Shown: positions 36,539 through 45,389, numbered from the stretch's first letter. The stretch is DNA of 64,000 nucleotides from Rhodospirillaceae bacterium (GCA_016845145.1 JAERTE010000141.1:55106-119105), one strand, 5' to 3'. Notes: a model not told the origin generated them from the sequence alone. Program-made: numbers and translations.

Positions 36539-37017
36539 ATGCCTCCGGTATGAGCATTATCGTCAAAACCGTGGCGCGCTGGTTGAAGGGTTTCATCCTG
36601 CTCTATGGCATTTACATCGTGCTCAACGGCCACCTGACGCCGGGCGGCGGCTTTGCCGGCGGTGTCATCATTGCCTGTGGTTTCATCCTGCTGACGCTGG
36701 CGGGGGGTGAGGTTTACGGACTTACGTTCTTCTCCCGGCGGATGTCCTCGACATTGGACAGTGTCGGGTTGCTGGCGTTCGTCACCATCGCTTGGATGGC
36801 TACGTGGTGGGCCAGCGGTGTGTTCTTCCAAAATGTCATTCCGACACCCGCCGATGCGCAGTTTAGCCTGTTCAGCGGCGGCACCATCATGGCATCCAAC
36901 ATGGCACTCGGGCTGAAAGTCGCGAGCTCGTTGTTCCTGGTTTTCACCGTGATGGCGGCATTGCGTCTTGTTGGAGGCCCAGATGATGGTCCGGATGAAG
37001 AGGAGGGCGAGGCATGA
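36535..37017 (+). CDS. MrpB/MbhF-like antiporter subunit
   Basis: A 160-residue membrane protein of the MnhB family: VKTVARWLKGFILLYGIYIV, NGHLTPGGGFAGGVIIACGF with the family's glycine-rich helix break, and an acidic C-terminal tail (GGPDDGPDEEEGEA). It belongs to the Mrp cation/proton antiporter part of the complex. It overlaps both neighbours by ATGA. Confidence 0.87.
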   Translation: MNASGMSIIVKTVARWLKGFILLYGIYIVLNGHLTPGGGFAGGVIIACGFILLTLAGGEVYGLTFFSRRMSSTLDSVGLLAFVTIAWMATWWASGVFFQNVIPTPADAQFSLFSGGTIMASNMALGLKVASSLFLVFTVMAALRLVGGPDDGPDEEEGEA

Positions 37018-37361
37018 TCTATTCGCTTGGCCTGCTGCTCATCGGGGTTGGACTGTACGGCGTCATCGTTAGCCGCAACACGCTGAAAATCGTCGTCAGT
37101 CTGGTAATCATGGAACATGGCGTGCATTTGCTGTTGATCCTCATCGGTTACCGCTCGGACGGCATGCCGCCTATTCAAGAGCCCGGCATGTTGGCGTCCG
37201 TATTCGCCAGCCAAGCCGTGGACCCGTTGCCGCAGGCCTTGGTGCTGACATCGATTGTCATTGGGCTTGGCGTGTTGGCGTTTTTGGTGGGGTTGTGCGT
37301 CAAACTGTATGAGCGCTACGGCACTTTCGATGTCACCGAAATCCGGCGGTTGAGAGGATAG
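37014..37361 (+). CDS. MrpC/NuoK-like subunit
   Basis: A 115-residue three-helix protein of the NuoK/MnhC family: GLYGVIVSRNTLKIVVSLVI, MEHGVHLLLILIGY with the conserved membrane Glu (E-H), then PLPQALVLTSIVIGLGVLAF. This subunit links antiporter-like subunits to the rest of the membrane arm. Confidence 0.9.
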   Translation: MIYSLGLLLIGVGLYGVIVSRNTLKIVVSLVIMEHGVHLLLILIGYRSDGMPPIQEPGMLASVFASQAVDPLPQALVLTSIVIGLGVLAFLVGLCVKLYERYGTFDVTEIRRLRG

Positions 37362-37367
37362 GGCGGG

Positions 37368-38834
37368 ATGCAAGGCACATCGATCATTCCCTTGTTTATC
37401 GCATTGCCGCTCGCCGGTGCGTTGGTGATTCAGTTGGCGGCGCGTTGGCATGCCTCGGCTGCTGATTGGCTGGCCAATGCGACCATGCTGGCGCTGGCAA
37501 TCTTGAGTTTTGCGAACGTCGGTACATCGGGTCTCTACAGCATGGGCGGTTGGCCCGGACCCGTGGGTATCGATCTCAGGCTTGATGCGTTGGCGTCGTT
37601 GCTGTTGATCGCCATCAACGGCGTGGGCTTTGCCGCCGTTCTTTACGGTGTGCCCTATATGCGGCGGTTTACGGCCATCGATAAATATTACGGCCTGTTT
37701 TTGTTGATGGTAACGGGCATGAACGGCGTGGTGTTGGCGGGCGATCTGTTCAATCTCTATGTGTTCCTGGAGATTGCCGCGGTCTCGTCGTTCGCACTGG
37801 TGGCTTTTGGCGGCGGGCATGAGGAGTTGGAAGCGTCGTTCCGCTATGCCGTGCTGGGGACGCTGTCTTCGACCTTCATCTTGATCGGCGTCGCGTTGGT
37901 TTACGGCATCACCGGCACCGTCAACATGGCGCATATTGCGGTTCGCGCGCAGGAAACCGGTATGACGCCGCCGTTGCTGTTGGCGCTTGGGTTCTTCCTC
38001 TGCGGGTTCGGATTGAAAGCGGCGCTGGTGCCGTTTCATGCTTGGCTGCCCGATGCGCACCCGTCCGCACCGGCGCCGGTCTCGGCCATGTTGTCGGGCG
38101 TGCTGATCAAGGCGGTTGGCGTTTACGTGCTGGCCAGGTTGATCTTCAACGTGTTCGTGGTTGGCGATGCGGAGTTGCAGGTTCTCCGGTGGCTGGGCGT
38201 CTTGTCCATGGTGCTAGGCGGCCTGCTGGCCGTCGGCCAAAACGATATCAAACGCCTGTTGGCTTATTCGTCCATCAGCCAGGTTGGATTTATGGTGTTG
38301 GGGCTCGGCTTGGCGACGCCCTTAGGCGTGGTCGGCGCGTTGTTCCATCTGATCAATCACGCGGCGTTCAAGGCTTTGCTGTTCCTTAACGCCGGCACCA
38401 TCGAGCACGCCACCGGAACGCGCAACCTGGATGAATTGGGTGGTCTAAACAAAGCACTGCCGGTGACGGGCGCTACATCGATGATCGGATCGCTGTCGAT
38501 TGCCGGCATCCCGCCGCTAAACGGTTTCTGGAGCAAGCTGATCATTGTGCTGGCTTGCGTGGAAGCCGGCTCATATGGGTTTGCCGCTATCGCAGTGATC
38601 GTCAGTGTTGTCACATTGGCCTATCAATTGAAGATGCAGCGCCATGCCTTTTTCGATGCACTGCCCGAAATGGCGAAGGCGTGGGCAGGCGAGCCCAAAT
38701 TGATGAGCGCAGCCGTTGTGTTGTTGGCGGGCGCGTGTCTGGCGCTGCCGCTGTTGCTGTTGAACGGCCTGCATTCGCCTTGGTTGATCGGTGCCGCCGG
38801 CGAAGCGCTGCTGGCTGGAAGGTTCGGGTTGTGA
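37368..38834 (+). CDS. MrpD/MbhH/NuoN-like ion-translocating subunit
   Basis: A 488-residue antiporter-like subunit with about 14 helices. Motifs: DLFNLYVFLEIAAVSSFALV with the key Glu of helix 5, FGLKAALVPFHAWLPDAHPS with the conserved Lys, GQNDIKRLLAYSSISQVGFM and LFHLINHAAFKALLFLNAGT. It is the second ion-translocating subunit; the archaeal Mbh complex has one of these. The next gene starts on its last base. Confidence 0.92.
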   Translation: MQGTSIIPLFIALPLAGALVIQLAARWHASAADWLANATMLALAILSFANVGTSGLYSMGGWPGPVGIDLRLDALASLLLIAINGVGFAAVLYGVPYMRRFTAIDKYYGLFLLMVTGMNGVVLAGDLFNLYVFLEIAAVSSFALVAFGGGHEELEASFRYAVLGTLSSTFILIGVALVYGITGTVNMAHIAVRAQETGMTPPLLLALGFFLCGFGLKAALVPFHAWLPDAHPSAPAPVSAMLSGVLIKAVGVYVLARLIFNVFVVGDAELQVLRWLGVLSMVLGGLLAVGQNDIKRLLAYSSISQVGFMVLGLGLATPLGVVGALFHLINHAAFKALLFLNAGTIEHATGTRNLDELGGLNKALPVTGATSMIGSLSIAGIPPLNGFWSKLIIVLACVEAGSYGFAAIAVIVSVVTLAYQLKMQRHAFFDALPEMAKAWAGEPKLMSAAVVLLAGACLALPLLLLNGLHSPWLIGAAGEALLAGRFGL

Positions 38835-39343
38835 TGGTCCAGCGATTAGTGTTGTTCATTGCTGCGTTCGTCTTCTGGCTGGTGTTGGATTGGCCGATGG
38901 CGGCCGACGGCAGCCTAAAAATCGGCAACTTGCTCGCCGGGCTGGCGGTGTCTGCTTTCGTTGCCTTGGTCATGCGTGATCTGGCAACTGAGCGATTCGG
39001 GCGTCTTTTGGAGCCTGCGCGTTACTTCTGGTTCGTGATCTATGCGGTTGTGTTCGCCTTGCATGCCGTGCGCGCGGGGCTGGATGTTATGTATCGTGTG
39101 CTGCATCCGGCACTTCCCATCCGGCCCGGTATCGTCAAGGTGCGGACCAAGCTCAAATCCGCATCGGCACGAACCGCGCTGGCCAATTCCATCACCCTGA
39201 CGCCGGGTACCCTGACCGTGGACATCTCCGACGAGGGCGACTTCTACATTCACTGGATCAATGTCACCACCGATGATGCCGATGCCCAGGCGGCGGAAAT
39301 TCTGGGGCCCTTTGAAGGCTTTATCGGGCGGATTTTCGAATGA
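38834..39343 (+). CDS. MrpE/MbhA-like subunit
   Basis: A 169-residue MnhE-family protein: two to three N-terminal helices (LVLFIAAFVFWLVLDWPMA), then a cytoplasmic domain with SITLTPGTLTVDI and FYIHWINV, both typical. ATG at 38834; GTG at 38831 is equally possible. TGATG overlap with MrpD. Confidence 0.9.
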   Translation: MVQRLVLFIAAFVFWLVLDWPMAADGSLKIGNLLAGLAVSAFVALVMRDLATERFGRLLEPARYFWFVIYAVVFALHAVRAGLDVMYRVLHPALPIRPGIVKVRTKLKSASARTALANSITLTPGTLTVDISDEGDFYIHWINVTTDDADAQAAEILGPFEGFIGRIFE

Positions 39344-39361
39344 TGGGAGGAGAATGAACAG

Positions 39362-39631
39362 ATGACTGAGCCCATCATGATCTTATTCTTTGCCGGACTG
39401 ATCGTCTGCTGCGCGCTCTGCCTCTACCGTATTGCCAAGGGACCGAGCGCGCCGGATCGTATGGTCGCCATCGATATCCTGGGCACCGTAGTGGTCGGGT
39501 TTGTGGCGCTGCTCACCGTGGTGATGGACAAGGCCTATATGCTGGACGTGGCGCTGGTTTGGGCGCTGGTGAGTTTCGTCGGCACCTTGGCTCTGGCCAA
39601 GTTCCTGAGTGGGAGGGGGCTCAATGACTGA
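39362..39631 (+). CDS. MrpF/MbhB-like subunit
   Basis: An 89-residue three-helix MnhF-family protein: LIVCCALCLYRIAKGPSAPDRMVAIDILG contains the conserved GPSAPDR segment with the membrane Asp. GGAGGAGAA precedes the ATG. Its end overlaps the MrpG start. Confidence 0.9.
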   Translation: MTEPIMILFFAGLIVCCALCLYRIAKGPSAPDRMVAIDILGTVVVGFVALLTVVMDKAYMLDVALVWALVSFVGTLALAKFLSGRGLND

Positions 39632-39974
39632 GATGACCGTGGTTGAGATGATCGGATTGGCGCTGATTGCCATAGGGATCTTGTTCGATGTCTCCGGGTG
39701 CATCGGGCTGGTGCGCATGCCGGATGTCTACAACCGCATTCAGGCGGCATCGAAGTGCGTCACCATCGGCACGTCGATGATCGTGTTGGGCAGCGTGATC
39801 ATGATGGAATCGGTGCCCGTGATGTTGAAAGGATTGCTCTGTGTCGGCTTCGTGCTGGTGACGGCATCCACCGCCGCACATGCGTTGGCGCGCGCCGCGC
39901 ATCGCGCCGGGGTGGCAGCTTGTGGTGAAACGGTTGTGGACCGCTACAAAGAAGATCAGGAGGCTGCATTATGA
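39624..39974 (+). CDS. MrpG/MbhC-like subunit
   Basis: A 116-residue three-helix MnhG-family protein: IGILFDVSGCIGLVRMPDVY with the family's GxxRxPDxYxR pattern, then NRIQAASKCVTIGTSMIVLG. The C-terminal tail is soluble. It is the last of the Mrp set and overlaps the ferredoxin subunit gene (ATGA). Confidence 0.9.
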   Translation: MTEMTVVEMIGLALIAIGILFDVSGCIGLVRMPDVYNRIQAASKCVTIGTSMIVLGSVIMMESVPVMLKGLLCVGFVLVTASTAAHALARAAHRAGVAACGETVVDRYKEDQEAAL

Positions 39975-40582
39975 TGCTCCCCTCATTCCTGCAACCGCGC
40001 ATTTTGGCGCAGGCTTTGAAGGCGCTGTTCTCAGCACCGTATACGACGAAGTTCCCGGCTGAACCGTTCGAGCCCATCGACGCCTTTCGCGGGCGCCCGC
40101 GCTTTCATGAAGACGACTGCATCGGCTGCGGTGCCTGCGCCAATGTTTGCCCACCCAAGTGCATCGACATCGTTGACGATTTGGAGGGAGAAACGCCCAA
40201 GCGCCGGTTGATCCAGCACCTGGATGGCTGCATCTGGTGCGGCCAGTGCGCGCGGTATTGCCCGACGGGCAAGGGCATCCAAATGAGCCACGAATACGAT
40301 TGTGCCGGGTTTAAACCGGAAGATTTTGAAGAGCGGGTCGAGAAAGAGCTTTTGATGTGCGAGGTTTGCGGCGAAACCTTGGCACCCACGGATCAACTGC
40401 GTTGGCTTGCCAAGCGGCTGGGGCCGACGGCCTATGCCAATCCCACATTGTTGCTGGCCGGCGGGCAAGGCCTGGGTTTGGTCGGGCCCGGTGTCAAAAG
40501 CCACGATGGCACACCGCGCCGTGGCGAGCGCATGGCCGTGCAGTGCCCGAAATGCCGCCGCAAGACGGCCTTCGCCGCGTGA
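39971..40582 (+). CDS. NuoI/MbhN/HycF-like ferredoxin subunit
   Basis: A 203-residue protein with two [4Fe-4S] motifs (CIGCGACANVCPPKC and CIWCGQCARYCPTGKG) that carry electrons to the small subunit. An unusual C-terminal extension bears two further CxxC pairs, CEVCGE (about residue 136) and CPKC (about 194), which could hold zinc or another cluster; HycF-like relatives have a comparable tail. The genes order puts it after the Mrp set, far from the hydrogenase core genes. Confidence 0.87.
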   Translation: MMLPSFLQPRILAQALKALFSAPYTTKFPAEPFEPIDAFRGRPRFHEDDCIGCGACANVCPPKCIDIVDDLEGETPKRRLIQHLDGCIWCGQCARYCPTGKGIQMSHEYDCAGFKPEDFEERVEKELLMCEVCGETLAPTDQLRWLAKRLGPTAYANPTLLLAGGQGLGLVGPGVKSHDGTPRRGERMAVQCPKCRRKTAFAA

Positions 40583-41052
40583 TCGACCTGAAACCTGAAT
40601 TGGGTTGCGGCTCCGTCTGCATACTGGGGGTCGGCAATCGAGACAGAGGCGATGACGGTGTCGGCTCCATCGTCGCCGAGCGTCTGTCTGCGCAGTTTGG
40701 CAGTTGGGCCGTCGACGGTGGGACGGTGCCTGAGAACCACCTGGAAAAAGTCGCGCGGCTGGATGCGGATACGGTCGTATTGATCGACGCAGCTGATGCC
40801 GGAGGCGCGCCGGGCGACGTTAAACTTCTTGACCCCGCCGCTATCGCCGGTGGCAACCTGTCCACGCATGCGCTCTCGCTCACCATGGCGTCGGATTATT
40901 TGGCGGCCCGAACTGGTGCGACCTTGCGGCTGTTGACCGTCCAGCCGTTGGCGGTCGACATGGGTCGCGGCTTGAGTTCTGTCGTCTTAAAAACCGCAGA
41001 TGAATTGGTGTCGGCATTGGCCGCGGTCATCGGACGAGACAAGGTTACGTAA
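40579..41052 (+). CDS. Hydrogenase maturation protease, HycI/HyaD family
   Basis: A 157-residue endopeptidase of the HycI/HyaD family, which cuts the C-terminal extension from the large subunit after Ni insertion. The N-terminal signature ILGVGNRDRGDDGVGSIVAE has the first Ni-sensing acidic residue (GDD), and a second, VLIDAADAGG, follows. The GTG at 40579 overlaps the previous stop. It ends the operon. Its presence supports a functional hydrogenase with a processed tail. The hyp maturation genes are not in the window. Confidence 0.88.
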   Translation: MIDLKPELGCGSVCILGVGNRDRGDDGVGSIVAERLSAQFGSWAVDGGTVPENHLEKVARLDADTVVLIDAADAGGAPGDVKLLDPAAIAGGNLSTHALSLTMASDYLAARTGATLRLLTVQPLAVDMGRGLSSVVLKTADELVSALAAVIGRDKVT

Positions 41053-41149
41053 CAGCTTCAATCCGGGCTTGTTTTCGACTGATCTTCCCAGTATTCTCCG
41101 TGAGCTTAAATTCAGAAAAGTCTTTGAAATCAAGGGTTTTTCCGCCTCA

Positions 41150-41242
41150 GGATGGGTGGCCGAGTGGCTGAAGGCGCTCCCCTGCTAAGGGAGTATACGG
41201 TGTTGAGCCGTATCGTGGGTTCGAATCCCACCCCATCCGCCA
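41150..41242 (+). tRNA. tRNA-Ser (anticodon GCU)
   Basis: A 93-base tRNA with encoded CCA. The acceptor stem GGATGGG pairs with CCCATCC, followed by G and CCA. The anticodon stem CTCCC/GGGAG encloses the loop CTGCTAA, giving anticodon GCU (codons AGC/AGU). A long variable arm (TACGGTGTTGAGCCGTA) and a TTCGAAT T-loop are typical of serine tRNAs. It lies directly before the mobile element. Confidence 0.95.
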
Positions 41243-41434
41243 CCAAGTCCTCATGTTTCCGCGTCTCCGCGATATGGCCTGAACCATACACCCGGTGTGG
41301 GGCGTTCTGCGGGCTTCAGGGGCGTGGCGTATTGTAGAACCGAACCAGAGAACCCGCCGGAACGGCGAACTTACGGATTTCGACGGTTTTATCTCTGTCG
41401 GCTGTTTTCGAGGTTCGGTTTCGGGCGGATCGGC

Positions 41435-43087
41435 TCAACCGAATCCCAGTTCGGCTTTTTGGCGCGCCCAATCAAGCGGCAAGTCCCGGTATTTAATGAG
41501 CCGCTGAACGGTCAGGTCAACAGGGTGGTTTCCCGAGATTATCGCCTCGACAACCTCGGGGGCCAGATAGGCGAGGGGCAATAGGTGGGCGACGTATCTC
41601 TGGCTCACCCCTTCTTTGTTGGCGATCGCTGTGAGCGACTTGGCGCGCCCCATACACAATTCTTCGCGCCACAGGTGCGCCCTGGAAAGCGCTTTAAGCA
41701 ATGCGGTGTCGGCCTTGCCTGTGCGACCGCCGCCCCAGGTGCTCGGCAGAACCAGCCGCATCTCAACGCCGCGCCGTTTGATCTGTAGAGGCTCGGTAAA
41801 ATCCACGACGGTGTCGATGCCGCCAACGATTGTCCCAAGCCCCAGTGTAATACCCAGCGTGTCCGAACGCAGGACCACCTGTCGCACGAGTTCCAGCGGC
41901 GCGCCATCCCAGCGTGCCACGGCGGCAATGATCTCCGGGATACGACGGGCTGGCACGTGGCCGTCCCGCAAGGTGGATGCGAGGGTATTCGCATCATTGA
42001 GAAAGGTCTGGATTGCATTGGTGACGACGCACTCGAGCTCTCCCGCCGGAATCCGCCAACCATTCGGACGTGGCATATCCGAGTTCCCGGAGTTTTCGAT
42101 CAAGTGCCGCGAGACATAGTAGCGATAGCGGCGCCCGGATTTGACCGCATGGGTGGGCGTCAACGGCCGGCCGGCTTCGTCGATGATCTTGCCCATGAGG
42201 GCGCTCGATACCGTCTTTCGCGGCATGCGCGGCCCGCCTTGCGTATGCGCGGTAAGCATCGTCTGAGCGGCTTCCCATGTTTCCAATTCAATGATGGGCG
42301 GATGCTGGCCCGGATAGCTTGTCCCCTTGTGGGCGATCCGGCCGATATAGAGCGGGTTGGACAGAAGCCTGTAGATATAGCCCCGGCTCAAGGGGCGGCA
42401 GCCGCGCATGACGCCGCTGGCGGACTTGCGAGCCTTCGTCATCAGGCCGAGTTCATCGGCACGTATCTTGACCAATCGCACGTTGCCGTGTTCCAGATAG
42501 AGATCGAAGACGGTCCGGACCGTTTTCGCTTCTTGCTTGTTGATTTTCAGGGTGCGGCCGTCGGCGTCATATCCCAAAGGCACGAAGCCCCCCATCCACA
42601 TGCCCTTCTTCTTCGACGCAGCGATCTTGTCACGAATGCGCTCTCCCGTGACCTCGCGCTCGAACTGGGCGAAGGAGAGCAGCATGTTCAAGGTTAACCG
42701 GCCCATGGACGTCGTCGTGTTGAACTGCTGCGTCACCGAGACGAAAGCGACGTGGTTGTTGTCGAAGATTTCCACGATCTTTGCGAAGTCGGCCAAGGAG
42801 CGTGTTAGCCGATCGACCTTGTAAACGACCACGGTATCGACCTTGCCGGCACGGATGTCGGCGAGAAGCGCTGACAACGCCGGCCGTTCGATCGTGCCGC
42901 CGGACCACCCACCGTCATCATACCGGGGACGCACGGGTTTCCAACCCTCGTGTTTCTGACTGGCGATATAGGCCATGCAGGCCTCGCGCTGCGCATCCAG
43001 GCTGTTGAAGTCCTGGTCCAAACCCTCCTCGGACGATTTGCGGGTATAAACGGCGCATCGCCGACCCTTGGATCGATCCGTCATCAT
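41435..43087 (-). CDS. Large serine recombinase
   Basis: A 550-residue large serine recombinase. The catalytic domain starts CAVYTRKSSEEGLDQDFNSL, with the nucleophile serine in TRKSSEEG; VYKVDRLTRSLADF and the REVTGERIRDKI helix follow. A recombinase domain (LGLMTKARKSASGVMRGCRP), a zinc-ribbon-like region without obvious cysteines, and a C-terminal DNA-binding part complete it. It would drive integration or excision of the element. The ATG at 43087 overlaps the DUF2924 stop (ATGA). Confidence 0.9.
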   Translation of the reverse strand: MMTDRSKGRRCAVYTRKSSEEGLDQDFNSLDAQREACMAYIASQKHEGWKPVRPRYDDGGWSGGTIERPALSALLADIRAGKVDTVVVYKVDRLTRSLADFAKIVEIFDNNHVAFVSVTQQFNTTTSMGRLTLNMLLSFAQFEREVTGERIRDKIAASKKKGMWMGGFVPLGYDADGRTLKINKQEAKTVRTVFDLYLEHGNVRLVKIRADELGLMTKARKSASGVMRGCRPLSRGYIYRLLSNPLYIGRIAHKGTSYPGQHPPIIELETWEAAQTMLTAHTQGGPRMPRKTVSSALMGKIIDEAGRPLTPTHAVKSGRRYRYYVSRHLIENSGNSDMPRPNGWRIPAGELECVVTNAIQTFLNDANTLASTLRDGHVPARRIPEIIAAVARWDGAPLELVRQVVLRSDTLGITLGLGTIVGGIDTVVDFTEPLQIKRRGVEMRLVLPSTWGGGRTGKADTALLKALSRAHLWREELCMGRAKSLTAIANKEGVSQRYVAHLLPLAYLAPEVVEAIISGNHPVDLTVQRLIKYRDLPLDWARQKAELGFG

Positions 43088-43533
43088 GGGGCCTTGCCGT
43101 TCAGGCCGAAGAAGCGGGGACCGGACCACCGCGCCCCGGTGATCTCGCGCGCCACTGCCGAGAGGGACCGATAGGTTTGATCCCGAAAACGGACACCGCC
43201 GTCTTCAACGACCACTTCGTGGATGACGCCTTGCCATTCCCGGAGCAGGCGCGTTCCGGGTTTGACGGCGACAGGGTGCGGAGCGGGTTCACGATTTGCC
43301 GAGAGATCGTCGAAGATGCGTGCCAACTTGCGGCGCGTTGCAGGCTTCAGCCCACCGAAGGCCTTCGCCTGCACCTGATAGGCCGCATCGTGTTCCAGCA
43401 GCCGACGACCAACAGCCCTCGGCGGAGACTGACCATGCGCCGACCGCCAACGTCCGATCAGTTCGACCCGCGTGAGACCCGGGATCGCCGAGAGTTTCTC
43501 GGCGATCCGCTCCTTGCCAACATGCCGGATCAT
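43084..43533 (-). CDS. DUF2924 protein
   Basis: A 149-residue protein with the DUF2924 pattern: LIGRWRSAHGQSPPRAVGRRLLEHDAAYQ, GLKPATRRKLARI, PGTRLLREWQGVIHEV and RSLSAVAREITGARWSGPRFFGL. This family always accompanies large serine recombinases in alphaproteobacterial elements. Its last part resembles a DNA-binding fold, and it may assist or regulate recombination. It overlaps both neighbours by 4 bases. Confidence 0.85.
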   Translation of the reverse strand: MIRHVGKERIAEKLSAIPGLTRVELIGRWRSAHGQSPPRAVGRRLLEHDAAYQVQAKAFGGLKPATRRKLARIFDDLSANREPAPHPVAVKPGTRLLREWQGVIHEVVVEDGGVRFRDQTYRSLSAVAREITGARWSGPRFFGLNGKAP

Positions 43534-43736
43534 TGCCCAGCGACCCGATAGACGGTGACGCCCTTGGCGTTCTCTTCACGCCGGATGTCATGGTCCTTCT
43601 TACGGAGCCCCGTCAGCGCCGCGCGCACGCTGTGCGGTTGCCAGCCGGTTGCCTTCTGAAGTTGCTCGGTCGTGGCGCCCTGTTTTCGGCCCAGGAGCTT
43701 CAGGACGGTTTCGGATTTGGTAGTCTTGGCGGTCAT
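43530..43736 (-). CDS. DUF3489 protein, small winged-helix-like
   Basis: A 68-residue protein of DUF3489: LKLLGRKQGATTEQLQKATGW, QPHSVRAALTGLRKKDHDI. It looks like a winged-helix domain. GGAGG lies before the ATG at 43736; the longer frame to 43853 has no such site. It belongs to the conserved DUF3489-DUF2924-recombinase set and may be the regulator of the cassette. Confidence 0.82.
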   Translation of the reverse strand: MTAKTTKSETVLKLLGRKQGATTEQLQKATGWQPHSVRAALTGLRKKDHDIRREENAKGVTVYRVAGQ

Positions 43737-43907
43737 AGTTGCCTCCAATTTCTTGCGCCCGCCCGATGCAGACGCTGTCACCACCCGGAGCCCGGAAGGC
43801 TTGATGCCATCTTCCGGGCCGGCGGTTCTTGGAGGATTTCGAGGCCTATCCACCCCTCACCGCATGGTCACAGTACTGCTTCCTTGCAGCAGGAAGTCCA
43901 ATCTTTT

Positions 43908-45389
43908 CTACCATGGGAAAGACCCACCCATCCGATCGTAATACGTGCTCCGATGTTCGGTCTTGATTTCGTCAGCGCTTATCAATGTGACCCGAGTTTC
44001 GAGGCGAGGCGTGTTGTTGCGGCTCCATTCCAGCAATTGCATCAAAGCGTCGACCTGATCGGTGAATTTGCTGTGGGGAAAGGAGAGCAATTCCTTCATG
44101 AACTCGTCCAACCATTCGGCTTCCTCAGGCAACCAAACCCGCCCTGCCTCAATCAAGGCAGATTGCTGAGCCGCCCGCGTCACCTTGTCATGCAATGGTT
44201 TCACGGGGATGACGGGAAGGCCATGCCTGCTATTGAGTGATTGGATGACAGCGATGCCGCTACTGGCCTTTTCGACAAGCACGTGATGTGCACCCCATGC
44301 CTGAGAATGGCTTTCCACAGTCCGCAGCAATGTCGGAAAGTCCATGCGTTCACGAAGAACATGCAGGACATAGAAGTTACCGGCTTTCACCCCGCAGGTA
44401 ATACATACCGAGTAACTGTTGCCATCACCGGTCTCCGCTGCCGTGTCCCAGCTCTGAACGATAGCATCGAAAGGACCATGCTTTTGCTCTCCCTTGTAGA
44501 TCTGGAACCAGACCCTCTGGACCATGTTTCCACCCTCGGGCATCGGGCATTGCTGGTATTGCGCGGCGAAGGCCATACTGCCCATAGATTTTTTGAGCTT
44601 TTCAAGTTCGATCATTGGCTCACGCGCCAGGTGAAGCACATCACCCTCGCGCCTTTCATGCCATCGGTTGTCACCGATTTGGATACTCTCGAGCTCTTCG
44701 GTGGCGATCGCAGGCAAGTTCAACACCGTCCAATCATCCAGGTCCAGAACGTTGGCGACGAGATCGTCTGCATGAAGACGCTGCGTAACAATGATGAACA
44801 CGTCCTTCGTTTTTTGGTTCAGCCGAGATACCAAGGTGCCGCGATAGAACCTGAGCGCCTGCTCGCGTTCCGCCTCCGAGAAGGCATCATCGGCCTTCAT
44901 CGGATCGTCGAGAATGATGAAGTTGCCACCCTTGCCGGTCGCCGCACCGCCAACCGACGTCGCGATACATAAGCCGCTCTGGGTCGTGTGGATTTCCGTT
45001 TCCGTGTTCTTCTTGGGATCAAAACGGGTTTTGGGAAAGGCTTTCTGGTACCACCTCGCCTCCATCACCTTGCGGCGATCACGAGAGAAGTCCCGGGCCA
45101 GGGAATCCCCATAACTGAGGCAGACAATTTTGCGCGTCGGATCAAGCCCCAAGATCCATGTTGGCAGCGCGACAGAAGCGCTGATTGATTTGAGATTCCG
45201 GGGCGGCACCGTGATGATCAGGCGCTTGCAGTTTCCCGTCACACATTGCTGCAGGTGCCATGCGATGGCCCCGATATGCCAGTTCTGCATGAACGTGTCT
45301 CCAGGTGTCACGGTAACGAACACCTTTTGCAGATAGGCATGGAAATTGTTGCGAATCGCCGCGAGGAGTTGTCTTTCTCTGGTGGTCAT
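43908..45389 (-). CDS. Phage terminase large subunit
   Basis: A 493-residue terminase-like protein. An N-terminal ATPase has a divergent Walker A (TVPPRNLKSISASVALP, PPRNLKS replacing GxxGxGKS-like forms, as in Terminase_6 types) and a Walker B (FIILDDPMKADD). ATSVGGAATGKGG follows, and the C-terminal nuclease domain starts with VQSWDTAAETGDGNSYS and has VLVEKASSGIAVIQ. It packages DNA into a prohead. No portal or capsid gene is near. It overlaps the DUF5681 gene (ATGA). Confidence 0.88.
   Translation of the reverse strand: MTTRERQLLAAIRNNFHAYLQKVFVTVTPGDTFMQNWHIGAIAWHLQQCVTGNCKRLIITVPPRNLKSISASVALPTWILGLDPTRKIVCLSYGDSLARDFSRDRRKVMEARWYQKAFPKTRFDPKKNTETEIHTTQSGLCIATSVGGAATGKGGNFIILDDPMKADDAFSEAEREQALRFYRGTLVSRLNQKTKDVFIIVTQRLHADDLVANVLDLDDWTVLNLPAIATEELESIQIGDNRWHERREGDVLHLAREPMIELEKLKKSMGSMAFAAQYQQCPMPEGGNMVQRVWFQIYKGEQKHGPFDAIVQSWDTAAETGDGNSYSVCITCGVKAGNFYVLHVLRERMDFPTLLRTVESHSQAWGAHHVLVEKASSGIAVIQSLNSRHGLPVIPVKPLHDKVTRAAQQSALIEAGRVWLPEEAEWLDEFMKELLSFPHSKFTDQVDALMQLLEWSRNNTPRLETRVTLISADEIKTEHRSTYYDRMGGSFPW

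Noticed and set aside
28681..41052. Plain Mrp antiporter or respiratory complex I operon
   Set aside because: The large subunit has both NiFe cysteine pairs and the operon carries a hydrogenase maturation protease, which neither system has.
41218..41242. Duplicate of the tRNA-Ser 3' end at the far side of the element
   Set aside because: No second copy longer than a few bases (GGTTCGA near 49371) was found.
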